The notes beneath the pieces were generated by a model that was given only the letters and a program-made list of their open reading frames with translations, was not told the origin of the DNA and did no database searches. Shown piece after piece: positions 1 through 8,653 of a stretch of DNA of 56,547 nucleotides. Where the stretch lies: the NCBI GenBank assembly GCA_016281335.1, contig JAEEIK010000043.1, forward strand, positions 1 through 56,547, in the 5' to 3' direction. Both the position numbers and the translations under genes were made by a program. Position 1 is the first letter of the stretch; each line of letters opens with the position of its first letter. Origin of the DNA: Lachnospiraceae bacterium. Its GTDB lineage: Bacteria; Bacillota; Clostridia; Lachnospirales; Lachnospiraceae.

Positions 1-1
1 G

Positions 2-1492
2 AAAGTAAAACAGGAAAGAGGAGCCACACGGGAAGCGGTACTTTTTAATATGGAGACAAATCCGATGCCGTATTATCCGCTGGATCACGACTTCGGCGGT
101 TATGTCGGAGAACAGAAAAATATTCTGTTTACGGAGATCGGGATCACGTTCCCCGGCGGGATGAATCCGATCGACCGGGATGGCGTATCGTATCCGGCTA
201 GCGGTAAAATGAAACTGAATAAAAATATTCTTGCGGTTCCGAAGATGCTCAGACGCGTAAACAATATCGAAAACAATATGACATGCGCACAGCAATCCTT
301 AAAGGAATGCCGCACGGAATATGAAAGAGAAAGTGAAAAGGAATATACGAATGCGAAGGATATCGGAAAAGCGCTGCGGCGGATGCATGATCTGATCGGC
401 CGGACGGCGTATGACCGATTCTTGTATGCCTTGTTTCCGAATGCACTGGAAAGTAAAAAGGTGACGGCTGTACTTAAGAAGGTGGACCCGCAGCGGAATG
501 CCTATGATATCCTGGAAGGTCTGGGCTATGTGACGGCGGATATGAACCGTGAGATGAAACAGCTGTGTGAGTGGATCGCTCCGGATGCAGCTATGACGGA
601 ATGTGTGATGCAAAAAGATTACCGCACGATCTCGGAACGCTATCCGGAGCTGGGGAAAAAGTTTACGGAGTTTCTGAAAAAATACGGGAGCAAATCGGAT
701 TTTAACTGCTATTGTTTTGCGGCGGAAACCTGGAGAGAAAATCCGGACCGGTTTGTGAATACGCTGCGTCCGATGCTCAAGGACGGCGGACGCAGTGTGG
801 CAACGAAGGAGAAAGGGGAAACACGCTATAGGGAATTGATGCAGCGTGTACAGCAGAGATTGCCGGAAAAGAAATTTGCCGATTTCAAACGCCGGGTAAA
901 AGGGCTGCGCTTTTATCACTATATCCGTGAAGCGTCACAGTATCTGTGGGAATCGGAGTTTGCTTATTGCAGAAAGCTGCTCCGCGATCTGAGTGCGGTC
1001 TGCGGGATCGCCTATGGGGATCTGCTGTATCTGTTTGCAGAGGAACTGTATGATGCGTGTGAAAACGGATTTGACAAGGCGAAGGAACTGATCGCGGCAA
1101 GAAAAGAGAAGAGACCATTCGCGGAAGCATACTGGGACAAGTGCATGAAGGATGCCCTGGCGGGGGAGGATGATACGATCCGGGGTGTCGGCGCATCAAA
1201 CGGGCAGGCAAAAGGGCGTGTGTGTATTGTTCGTTCGCCGGAGGAATTTTACAAACTGGAGAAGGGAGATATCCTGGTCTGCACCTATACCGATCCGGAG
1301 TGGACACCGCTCTTTGCCCTGGCGGGGGGTGTGGTGGTGGATACCGGCGGAACGCTGTCCCACGCGGCAATCGTTGCCAGAGAGTATGGCATACCGGCAG
1401 TACTGGCGACCGGTGATGCCACACAGAAACTGAAGGATGGAGATATGGTGATCGTAAACGCCGGGGAAGGAAGCGTAACGGTGCTGGACTAG
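2..1492 (+). CDS. PEP-utilising enzyme with phosphohistidine swivel domain (5'-partial)
   Basis: The C-terminus is a classic PEP-utilising mobile domain. A GGTLSHAAIVARE motif carries the phosphorylatable His near residue 438, counting from the ATG at 50, so the protein belongs to the PEP synthase / PPDK / rifampin phosphotransferase-like group that moves phosphate from PEP or ATP through a His. The reading frame stays open upstream of the ATG at 50 for 16 more codons to the window edge. No ribosome binding site sits at a usable distance from that ATG. I therefore read this as the C-terminal part of a larger protein whose ATP-grasp half lies to the left. The middle ~350 residues are helical and charged and I cannot assign a substrate. 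Codon use is distinctive: Ile is almost always ATC, as in the next two genes. Confidence 0.72.
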   Translation, partial: KVKQERGATREAVLFNMETNPMPYYPLDHDFGGYVGEQKNILFTEIGITFPGGMNPIDRDGVSYPASGKMKLNKNILAVPKMLRRVNNIENNMTCAQQSLKECRTEYERESEKEYTNAKDIGKALRRMHDLIGRTAYDRFLYALFPNALESKKVTAVLKKVDPQRNAYDILEGLGYVTADMNREMKQLCEWIAPDAAMTECVMQKDYRTISERYPELGKKFTEFLKKYGSKSDFNCYCFAAETWRENPDRFVNTLRPMLKDGGRSVATKEKGETRYRELMQRVQQRLPEKKFADFKRRVKGLRFYHYIREASQYLWESEFAYCRKLLRDLSAVCGIAYGDLLYLFAEELYDACENGFDKAKELIAARKEKRPFAEAYWDKCMKDALAGEDDTIRGVGASNGQAKGRVCIVRSPEEFYKLEKGDILVCTYTDPEWTPLFALAGGVVVDTGGTLSHAAIVAREYGIPAVLATGDATQKLKDGDMVIVNAGEGSVTVLD

Positions 1493-1583
1493 CAGTAAAA
1501 GTTGACAACTGCCATTGGAAAAATATAGTATAAAAGCAGAGCAGTTCGTAACAGAGAACGGGGGAAATTCGGAGGTAGTCGCT

Positions 1584-2363
1584 ATGAAAACAGTTCTTGC
1601 GGGATTATTGATCCCGTTTCTCGGAACGGCCGGCGGAGCGGCATGTGTGTTCTTTCTGAAAAAGGAATTGAAGATCAGCGTACAGCGTGCATTGAGCGGC
1701 TTTGCAGCAGGAGTGATGGTTGCGGCTTCAGTCTGGAGTCTGCTGATCCCGGCGATGGAACAGTCGGAGCATATGGGACGGCTTTCCTTTGTGCCGGCAT
1801 TTGTCGGGTTCTGGCTGGGAATACTGTTTCTGCTCCTTCTGGACTGCGTGATCCCGCATCTGCATGTTCATGCAGAGAAAGCAGAGGGGCCGCATTCCAA
1901 ACTGCGCAGGACGACCATGATGGTGCTGGCAGTAACGCTGCATAATATCCCGGAGGGAATGGCGGTCGGTGTGGTGTACGCCGGATGGCTGGCCGGCAGC
2001 AAAACGATCACCGCCGGCGGTGCACTTGCCCTGGCGCTTGGTATTGCGATCCAGAATTTTCCGGAAGGCGCGATCGTCTCCATGCCCTTGTGCGCAGAAG
2101 GAAAGAGCAAAGGGAAAGCATTTATGAATGGAGTGCTCTCCGGTGCGGTGGAACCCATCGGTGCACTGCTTACCATCCTGGCGGCCGGTTTTATCGTACC
2201 GGCAATGCCGTATCTCTTGAGTTTTGCGGCAGGCGCAATGCTGTATGTGGTTGTGGAGGAACTGATCCCGGAGATGACGGAAGGGGAGCATTCCAATGTG
2301 GGAGTGCTCATGTTTGCCGTCGGCTTTTCCCTGATGATGGCGTTGGATGTGGCACTTGGGTAA
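1584..2363 (+). CDS. ZIP family divalent metal transporter
   Basis: A 259-residue integral membrane protein of the ZIP (ZupT/GufA-like) family, expected to import zinc or other divalent metals across the cytoplasmic membrane. The two family signatures are visible: HNIPEG at residues 120-125 and QNFPEG at 157-162, the metal-binding pair in TM4 and TM5. A His-rich cytoplasmic loop (PHLHVHAE) lies near residue 90. About eight hydrophobic segments fit the family. The ATG at 1584 is chosen because GGAGG lies at 1571-1575; an upstream in-frame TTG at 1515 has no ribosome binding site. It follows the PEP-domain gene by about 90 bases and has the same ATC-rich codon use. Metal specificity cannot be told from the sequence. 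Confidence 0.88.
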   Translation: MKTVLAGLLIPFLGTAGGAACVFFLKKELKISVQRALSGFAAGVMVAASVWSLLIPAMEQSEHMGRLSFVPAFVGFWLGILFLLLLDCVIPHLHVHAEKAEGPHSKLRRTTMMVLAVTLHNIPEGMAVGVVYAGWLAGSKTITAGGALALALGIAIQNFPEGAIVSMPLCAEGKSKGKAFMNGVLSGAVEPIGALLTILAAGFIVPAMPYLLSFAAGAMLYVVVEELIPEMTEGEHSNVGVLMFAVGFSLMMALDVALG

Positions 2364-2440
2364 AAACAGAAAGAGAGCAAAAAAAGTCGAGAGATAAAAA
2401 ACGATGATAGCGTATTATAGGCTCACAAGGAGATGAGCAG

Positions 2441-3334
2441 ATGGACGAACAAAGAGAAGCGGTCAGAAAAATGCAGGACTATATCCGGGAACATGTTCAG
2501 GAGGATATCACGATCGAGGATCTTGCAGAAGCAGCGGCATTTTCACCCTGGTACGCAAGACGCTTGTTCCAGAAATATCTGAATATGACGCCGGCAGTTT
2601 ACATCAGGCGCCTGAAACTGTCAAAGTCCGCATTAAGACTGAGAGATGAAAAAGTGACCGTTCTGGATGTCGCCCTGGATATGGGATTCGGAAGTGTTGA
2701 CGGTTACCAGAGGGCATTCCGAAGAGAATTCGGATGTAACCCGAAGGAATATTCCACAAGTCCGGTTCCTGTCTGGCTGTTTACACCTTCATTGATCGAA
2801 AACAAGTCAAGCAAAGAAAGGAATGTGAGCGACATGAGTGAAAACAAAGATATCAGAAACGTATTTATCCAGGTGATCGAGAAACCCGCAAGAAAGGTGA
2901 TCATCAAAAGAGGCGTCAAGGCAAACGAATACTTCAGTTATTGTGAAGAGGTAGGCTGTGATGTATGGGGACTGCTGACGAGCATTAAGTCGATCAGCGG
3001 AGAGCCGGTATGTATGTGGCTGCCGAAGCATTTAAGAAAGCCGGTGACGAACGAGTATGTACAGGGAGTGGAAGTAGAGAGTGACTACAACGGAAGCGTA
3101 CCGGAAGGCTTTGAGCTCATCGAGCTGCCTGCAGCAAAGTATCTTCTGTTCCGTGGGGAACCCTTTGCGGACGAAGATTATGAGCAGGCGATCACAGAGA
3201 TCTGGCAGGCAGAAAAGAAGTATGATCCCGCTTTTATCGGATATGAGTGGGATGAGGAAAATCCCAGGATCCAGCTGGAGCCCAGAGGCAAGAGAGGATA
3301 TATCGAGCTGGTGCCGGTGAAAGAAAAGAAATAA
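2441..3334 (+). CDS. AraC-family regulator with GyrI-like effector domain
   Basis: 297 residues in the SoxS/Rob-like layout. An N-terminal AraC DNA-binding domain (about residues 8-105) has two helix-turn-helices, the second in the conserved stretch around LDMGFGSVDGYQRAFRREFG. It is joined to a C-terminal GyrI-like / AraC effector-binding domain (about residues 140-296), which in this family binds hydrophobic ligands such as drugs. An AAGGAG ribosome binding site precedes the ATG. The gene is followed by a strong terminator at 3365. Its target is unknown; the ZIP transporter just upstream on the same strand is a possible partner by position only. It is the last gene of the ATC-rich block. 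Confidence 0.88.
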   Translation: MDEQREAVRKMQDYIREHVQEDITIEDLAEAAAFSPWYARRLFQKYLNMTPAVYIRRLKLSKSALRLRDEKVTVLDVALDMGFGSVDGYQRAFRREFGCNPKEYSTSPVPVWLFTPSLIENKSSKERNVSDMSENKDIRNVFIQVIEKPARKVIIKRGVKANEYFSYCEEVGCDVWGLLTSIKSISGEPVCMWLPKHLRKPVTNEYVQGVEVESDYNGSVPEGFELIELPAAKYLLFRGEPFADEDYEQAITEIWQAEKKYDPAFIGYEWDEENPRIQLEPRGKRGYIELVPVKEKK

Positions 3335-3364
3335 GGCAATAAATTGTAAAACAGGCAGAAAAAT

Positions 3365-3398
3365 GGTACACTAAATAATTAGTGTACCGTTTTTTATT
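3365..3398 (+). terminator. Rho-independent terminator after the AraC gene
   Basis: A perfect 10-bp stem (arms 3365-3374 and 3379-3388) with an ATAA loop is followed by GTTTTTTATT. It separates the first three genes from uvrB and coincides with the abrupt change in Ile codon choice. Confidence 0.85.
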
Positions 3399-3413
3399 GA
3401 GGATTTTAACTAT

Positions 3414-5405
3414 ATGAACTTCAAATTACACTCCGAATATAAACCCACCGGCGACCAGCCGGAAGCGATAAAACAGCTTGTTGAAGGATTCAAGGCAGGC
3501 AATCAATTCCAGACTTTGCTGGGTGTTACGGGTTCAGGTAAGACTTTCACGATGGCTAATGTGATCGAGCAGCTGAACAAGCCGACACTGGTTCTTGCCC
3601 ATAATAAGACTCTGGCAGGACAGCTCTATTCCGAGTTTAAAGAGTTCTTCCCTGAAAATGCGGTGGAGTATTTTGTATCCTACTACGATTATTACCAGCC
3701 GGAAGCCTATGTTCCTCAGTCGGATACATATATCGAAAAAGATTCCTCTATAAATGATGAAATAGACAGGCTGAGGCTCTCTGCTACGGCATCACTTACG
3801 GAAAGGCGTGATGTGATAGTGGTGGCATCGGTGTCCTGTATCTATGGTCTGGGTTCACCCAAAGAATTCAAGGCCATGGCAGTTTCCTTAAGAAGAGGAC
3901 AGCGTATTGACAGGGATGAGGTTATAAGAGCTCTGGTGAATATCCAGTACAACCGCAACGATATGGAACTGCAGCGCTGTACTTTCAGGGTAAGGGGCGA
4001 TGTTTTGGAAGTGGCTCCCTCCGTTACGTTTCACAGTACGGACTATACCGTAAGGATAGAGTTCTTCGGAGATGAGATCGACAGGATATCGGAAGTAGAT
4101 GCTGTCACAGGTAAGATACTCAGGAATCCCGAGCATGTGATGCTTTTTCCGGCTTCCCATTATGTAGTGGAACCGGAAGTAATGGAAAGGGCCTGTGAGA
4201 GCATAGAGGCTGAGCTGGAAGAGAGAGTCGCGGAGTTTAAAGCCCAGGATAAACTGATAGAAGCACAGCGCATTAAAGAGCGCACGGTCTTTGATATAGA
4301 GATGCTTAAAGAAACGGGCGTGTGTTCAGGCATAGAAAACTATTCCAGACATTTCGCAGGGACAGCCCCCGGAGTGCCGCCCAAATGTCTGCTGGATTAT
4401 TTCGAAGATGATTATCTGATCATCGTGGATGAATCCCATATGACCATACCACAGGTACGTGGTATGTATAATGGTGACAGGGCAAGGAAGACCACTCTGG
4501 TGGATTACGGTTTCCGCCTTCCTTCTGCTTTGGATAACAGGCCTCTCAATTTCAGCGAATTTGAATCTCATATTGACCAGATGATGTTTGTGTCTGCGAC
4601 ACCGGCCGAATATGAGAGCGAACATGAACTGCTGAGGACCGAGCAGATCATAAGACCTACCGGACTGCTGGATCCGGAGATAAGTGTGCGTCCTGTGGAA
4701 GGACAGATCGACGATCTGCTTGCAGAGATAAAAAAGGAAACAAAAAAGAAAAACAAAGTGATGATCACTACCCTTACAAAGCGCATGGCAGAAGACCTGA
4801 CGGATTATCTGCATGACGTGGGCATAAGGGTCAAGTATCTTCATTCTGATATAGATACGCTTGAGCGAGCAGAGATAATAAGGGATTTAAGACTCGATGT
4901 CTTTGATGTGCTGGTCGGCATCAACCTTTTAAGAGAAGGTCTTGATATACCTGAAGTCACGCTGGTAGCCATACTGGATGCGGATAAGGAAGGTTTCCTG
5001 AGATCAGGAACGGCTCTGATACAGACTGTAGGACGTGCCGCGCGTAATTCCGAAGGACATGTTATAATGTATGCGGATACGATGACCGATTCCATGAAGC
5101 AGTGTATCGATGAGACAAACCGAAGACGTTCGATACAGATGAAGTATAATGAAGAGCACGGCATCACGCCTACAACGATAAAGAAGGCTGTCAGGGATGT
5201 GATAGCAATAAGCAAGTCCATAGCCGATACGGAAAGCAGGCTTGAGAAAGATCCCGAGAGCATGGACGAAAAAGAACTGAGAGAACTCATCGAAAAGACC
5301 GAGAAACAGATGAGGAAAGCCGCTGCGGACCTCAATTTCGAAGTGGCTGCGGAACTCAGGGATAAGATGATAAATCTGAAAAAGCATTTGGAGGAAAACA
5401 GCTAA
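3414..5405 (+). CDS. uvrB: Excinuclease ABC subunit B
   Basis: Full-length UvrB (663 residues), the helicase-like damage-verification subunit of nucleotide excision repair that works with UvrA and UvrC. Walker A GVTGSGKT lies at residues 37-44. The damage-probing beta-hairpin region carries [12 protein letters not shown], the Walker B region reads IIVDESH, and the helicase motif VI region carries QTVGRAARN. The C-terminus is a UVR motif with helical [10 protein letters not shown] that contacts UvrC. GAGG at 3399-3402 serves as ribosome binding site. Six bases separate its stop from the next ATG, so it probably leads a short operon. Ile codons switch to ATA here. Confidence 0.97.
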   Translation: MNFKLHSEYKPTGDQPEAIKQLVEGFKAGNQFQTLLGVTGSGKTFTMANVIEQLNKPTLVLAHNKTLAGQLYSEFKEFFPENAVEYFVSYYDYYQPEAYVPQSDTYIEKDSSINDEIDRLRLSATASLTERRDVIVVASVSCIYGLGSPKEFKAMAVSLRRGQRIDRDEVIRALVNIQYNRNDMELQRCTFRVRGDVLEVAPSVTFHSTDYTVRIEFFGDEIDRISEVDAVTGKILRNPEHVMLFPASHYVVEPEVMERACESIEAELEERVAEFKAQDKLIEAQRIKERTVFDIEMLKETGVCSGIENYSRHFAGTAPGVPPKCLLDYFEDDYLIIVDESHMTIPQVRGMYNGDRARKTTLVDYGFRLPSALDNRPLNFSEFESHIDQMMFVSATPAEYESEHELLRTEQIIRPTGLLDPEISVRPVEGQIDDLLAEIKKETKKKNKVMITTLTKRMAEDLTDYLHDVGIRVKYLHSDIDTLERAEIIRDLRLDVFDVLVGINLLREGLDIPEVTLVAILDADKEGFLRSGTALIQTVGRAARNSEGHVIMYADTMTDSMKQCIDETNRRRSIQMKYNEEHGITPTTIKKAVRDVIAISKSIADTESRLEKDPESMDEKELRELIEKTEKQMRKAAADLNFEVAAELRDKMINLKKHLEENS

Positions 5406-5411
5406 GTTCAT

Positions 5412-6374
5412 ATGAAGAAGTATTTGCTGATGTCCGCCATGATCCTTTGTCTGTTCTTTCTGCTGTATCTGCCGGTATCCGCAGCTGAAGAAGATGTGAC
5501 GGAAGATACGGTCGAAGAAAGTGACGACGAAGTAAAGGATCCTGTTTGGGGAGAGGGAAACACCATAGTTTTCGCCGGAAGACTGATACCGGCCAATGCT
5601 GAGAGGCTTGATCTGTCGGGAATAAACCTTATGCAATGGAATGTGGTGAAGCTTTTCCTCAACATGCCGGATCTTAAAACGGTAAAGCTTATAAACTGCG
5701 GGCTTTCAAATGACAGCTATGCCAAGCTGCAGGATGCGTTCCCGCGCATAAGGATGATCTGGGACATACAGTTATCAAGAAGAAAGATCCGCACCGATTC
5801 CGTAGGCTATTCGTCTTTCAGGGGCGGCGCCCTGGATCAGTGGATGACCGATGAAGATGCCAAATATCTTAAGTATTGTAAGGATATGGTAGCAGTTGAT
5901 CTCGGACACAATCCGGTGCATGACCTGAGTTTTTTACAGTACATGCCGAATCTGAAGATACTGATCATGGTGGATAACCACGGTCTTAAGGATCTGACGA
6001 ATTTAAGATATGTTCCCCAGCTTACTTATCTTGAGATATTCGTGAACTCGGTAAGTGATCTGAGCGTATTCCAAAATCTGCATCAGATGGAGGATCTGAA
6101 CATCAGTTATAATCCGATCAGTTCTACCGAGTATCTTAAGGATTTTCCGAAACTTGAAAGACTGTGGATGGAAAGCACCCGTGTGCCTTATGATGATTTT
6201 CTTGAATTATGCGAGATATATCCCGACGCAACTATGGTATACTATGGTTCGGGATCCGTTGATAAGGGATGGAGAGTCGGATCGCATTACAATGCGATGC
6301 GCGCCATAGTCAAGGATAATGAAGAGAATGAGATATACTATAAAGAATATACAAGAAATTACGAAGACAGATAG
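5412..6374 (+). CDS. Secreted leucine-rich-repeat protein
   Basis: 320 residues beginning with an N-terminal signal peptide (MKK, hydrophobic core, VSA-A cleavage near residue 25) and an acidic linker. Leucine-rich repeats span roughly residues 70-265, with recurring units such as MPNLKILIM, VPQLTYLEIF, LHQMEDLNISYNPI and FPKLERLWM. It is probably exported and binds a partner outside the cell. There is no sortase motif, lipobox or C-terminal membrane anchor, so how it is retained is unclear. It starts 6 bases after uvrB, using GGAGG inside the uvrB 3' end, and ends with its TAG abutting the ribosome binding site of the AAA+ gene. The function is unknown; the LRR fold is the only supported part of the call. 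Confidence 0.75.
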   Translation: MKKYLLMSAMILCLFFLLYLPVSAAEEDVTEDTVEESDDEVKDPVWGEGNTIVFAGRLIPANAERLDLSGINLMQWNVVKLFLNMPDLKTVKLINCGLSNDSYAKLQDAFPRIRMIWDIQLSRRKIRTDSVGYSSFRGGALDQWMTDEDAKYLKYCKDMVAVDLGHNPVHDLSFLQYMPNLKILIMVDNHGLKDLTNLRYVPQLTYLEIFVNSVSDLSVFQNLHQMEDLNISYNPISSTEYLKDFPKLERLWMESTRVPYDDFLELCEIYPDATMVYYGSGSVDKGWRVGSHYNAMRAIVKDNEENEIYYKEYTRNYEDR

Positions 6375-6383
6375 GAGGGGAAG

Positions 6384-8498
6384 ATGAAAGACGATTTTCT
6401 TGAGCTGATGAGCGGGAAAAAAGCCGACTATACCTTGGAGGAAATAGAGAAGGCCGAAAAACTTAAAAAGAAAAACGGCGGCAGCCTGACGGAGAACCTG
6501 ATAAAAGTGACGGGACGCAGACCTTCGGCCGAGACTTTTTCTTTTGTCTCTTCGATGAAGGGGAATGATCCTCTCGCAGACATGAACAATATACTGCTAA
6601 AGAACAGTGAACAGCTGGACAGGGAACTGAAGGAACTGAACAAGAATATCGCAGAGGATTATGGTGTGACCAAGGAGAACCGTGACAGCTTCAAAAAACC
6701 GGAGCCCGTCCTTGAGGGTGATAATGCGATGAAGGCCTTTGACGGACTGGAGGAGGAACTGAAAAAAGAGATCTACGGTCAGGATGAATTCCTTCACAAG
6801 CTGACAATAGCATTTAAGCGTCCGTATGTAATGGTGCCCGAAGGAGTAAAGGCTCTCAACAGCATATATGTATGCGGCAGTGAAGACAGCGGAAAACATC
6901 TGGCTGTAAGCAGCATAGTAAAACTTCTGAAAGAAAGAAATGTGCTGAAAAGCGAAAAGACCGTGACAGTGGATCTCGGTATCTATACGGATGCCACAAT
7001 GGAAAAGATATTCCTTCAGGATATCTACTCCGCGATAGCCGGTGACGAGCAGGTGATAGTTTTTGAAAACTTTGAAAACGCTCACCCTTCTTTCCTTATA
7101 CATATCGCATCTCTTGTTACCAACGGGGAATTCATGCTGCCTGAAAGATATGTTCTGAAAGACGGACAGATGATAGGCGTGCAGAATTCGCTTGCTTCAG
7201 AAACTGTGGGCAGTATCAACGCAAAGGATAAGTATCTGGTATTCATCTCAAAAACATCCCTGACCAAGGCAGCAGGCATAATGGGCGCTCCTTTTGTGGA
7301 TGCCCTCGGAGATATATGTGAGACCGGAAAGCCTGAAGAAGAAGTGATAAAGAAGATAGCCGAAAGGGAAGACGGAGAACTGATACAGCTTGCAAAAGAA
7401 AGATTCACTTATGAAATAACGATAGCGGAATCATTTACCTCTTATGCTGTAAAGTGTTCGGAAAAGCAGGCCGGAGTCAAAGGCGTGCTTGACTTCTATG
7501 CAAAGGTGACAAAGGCTCTAGCCCAGGCCAGACTGGAAGGGACTTTCGGCAGTGATGCGAAACTGACACTGGAAGCAGAAGATGAAAAGATAATCGCCAT
7601 TAACGGCGAAGAGAAAACAGAACTGTTTGCGCTGCTTCCGGGAGCTTATAAGGGCGAGATAGAAAAGATACGTGAAGAGATAGATGCGATAGTTGGCCTG
7701 GAAGAGATCAAGGAATATGTGCTTGGTCTGGAAGAGTACTACAAGGTGCAGAAGCGCAGGGAAGAGGAAGGTTTAAAGACCGGTGGTGTCAGCAAGCACA
7801 TGATCTTCACGGGAAGCCCCGGAACAGGAAAGACCACTATAGCAAGAATAATCAGCAAATATCTGAAAGCCATAGGCGTGCTTTCCGGCGGACAGCTGGT
7901 GGAAGTATCAAGGGCCGATCTGGTAGGAAAATATGTGGGACATACAGCTCCCCTTACCCAGAAGGTGCTGACTTCTGCGATAGGTGGCGTGCTGTTCATC
8001 GATGAGGCCTACAGTCTGTACCGCGGAAAAGATGATACTTTCGGGCTTGAAGCTATTGATACGCTGGTAAAGGGAATAGAGGACAACCGTGAAAACCTGA
8101 TAGTCATACTTGCAGGTTATTCCTATGAGATGGCAGAATTCCTTACCTCGAACTCCGGCTTGAAGAGCCGTTTCCCGAACGTGATCAACTTTCCCGATTA
8201 CACCGGCGAGGAACTGTTAAAAATATCAAAGAGCATAGCTTCATCAAAGGGCTATACTATCGATGAGGGAGCAGACGGACCGCTGAAAGGTTACTTTGAT
8301 GCAGTGCAGGCCGTAAGGGCAGCAGATGCCGGAAACGGACGACTGGCAAGAAACATGGTGGAACAGGCCATACTCAACCAGTCAAGACGTCTTGTGGCAG
8401 AACCCGAAGCAGAGCTGTCGACGCTGCTTGTTAAGGATTTTGAACTCCCCGGATTTGAGGGTGAAGAAGAGACATCAAAAGAGGATGCGGATGTATAG
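6384..8498 (+). CDS. Two-domain AAA+ ATPase (degenerate Clp-like + CbbX/SpoVK-like)
   Basis: 704 cytoplasmic residues with two ATPase units. The first (about residues 125-330) resembles a Clp-type AAA+ module (EEELKKEIYGQDEF). Its Walker A reads GSEDSGKH with the final Thr/Ser missing and its Walker B reads VIVFENFENAHP, so it is probably impaired in hydrolysis. The second (about residues 430-690) is a canonical CbbX/SpoVK-type AAA+ domain with Walker A GSPGTGKT at 477-484, Walker B VLFIDEAY near 536 and a GLKSRFPNVINF sensor region. Members of this class remodel or unfold partner proteins; the type VII secretion ATPase EccA is related, but no other type VII gene is present here. A strong GGAGGGG site overlaps the stop of the LRR gene, suggesting co-translation. 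Confidence 0.8.
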   Translation: MKDDFLELMSGKKADYTLEEIEKAEKLKKKNGGSLTENLIKVTGRRPSAETFSFVSSMKGNDPLADMNNILLKNSEQLDRELKELNKNIAEDYGVTKENRDSFKKPEPVLEGDNAMKAFDGLEEELKKEIYGQDEFLHKLTIAFKRPYVMVPEGVKALNSIYVCGSEDSGKHLAVSSIVKLLKERNVLKSEKTVTVDLGIYTDATMEKIFLQDIYSAIAGDEQVIVFENFENAHPSFLIHIASLVTNGEFMLPERYVLKDGQMIGVQNSLASETVGSINAKDKYLVFISKTSLTKAAGIMGAPFVDALGDICETGKPEEEVIKKIAEREDGELIQLAKERFTYEITIAESFTSYAVKCSEKQAGVKGVLDFYAKVTKALAQARLEGTFGSDAKLTLEAEDEKIIAINGEEKTELFALLPGAYKGEIEKIREEIDAIVGLEEIKEYVLGLEEYYKVQKRREEEGLKTGGVSKHMIFTGSPGTGKTTIARIISKYLKAIGVLSGGQLVEVSRADLVGKYVGHTAPLTQKVLTSAIGGVLFIDEAYSLYRGKDDTFGLEAIDTLVKGIEDNRENLIVILAGYSYEMAEFLTSNSGLKSRFPNVINFPDYTGEELLKISKSIASSKGYTIDEGADGPLKGYFDAVQAVRAADAGNGRLARNMVEQAILNQSRRLVAEPEAELSTLLVKDFELPGFEGEEETSKEDADV

Positions 8499-8518
8499 TA
8501 GATTGTGCAAAACAGATG

Positions 8519-8534
8519 ATGTAAACGGTTACAT
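8519..8534. promoter_or_regulatory. LacI/CcpA-type operator before kdgK
   Basis: ATGTAAACGGTTACAT is a near-perfect palindrome around a central CG and matches the LacI-family/cre consensus TGTAANCGNTTACA at every fixed base. It lies just upstream of the kdgK -35 box. The LacI-type regulator encoded at 11718 in the same operon is the obvious candidate ligand; CcpA is the alternative. Confidence 0.75.
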
Positions 8535-8540
8535 TTTGGC

Positions 8541-8569
8541 TTGACTTTGCAGGAAGCGGCATATAATAT
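8541..8569 (+). promoter_or_regulatory. Putative kdgK operon promoter
   Basis: TTGACT at 8541-8546 and TAATAT at 8564-8569 are separated by 17 bases. An overlapping TATAAT at 8562 would give only 15. The predicted start near 8576 falls inside the hairpin at 8572-8596. Confidence 0.6.
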
Positions 8570-8571
8570 TT

Positions 8572-8604
8572 AAGGTGTATGTTTTACATACACCTTATTT
8601 TTTT
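8572..8604 (+). terminator. Terminator/early hairpin between AAA+ gene and kdgK
   Basis: A perfect 10-bp stem (8572-8581 with 8587-8596) and a TTTTA loop are followed by ATTTTTTT. It most simply terminates transcripts from the AAA+ operon. Because the kdgK promoter fires into it, it could also shape the 5' end of the kdgK mRNA. A second 6-bp hairpin (8613-8630) follows. Confidence 0.75.
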
Positions 8605-8653
8605 CAAATAAACGGACAGGTTTTTGTCCGGTGCTCACAGGAGGATAAATGAT

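Noticed and set aside
885-1508. 207-codon minus-strand frame inside the PEP-domain gene
   Set aside because: Pro/His/Arg-rich translation typical of antisense frames in GC-rich coding DNA; no start signals.
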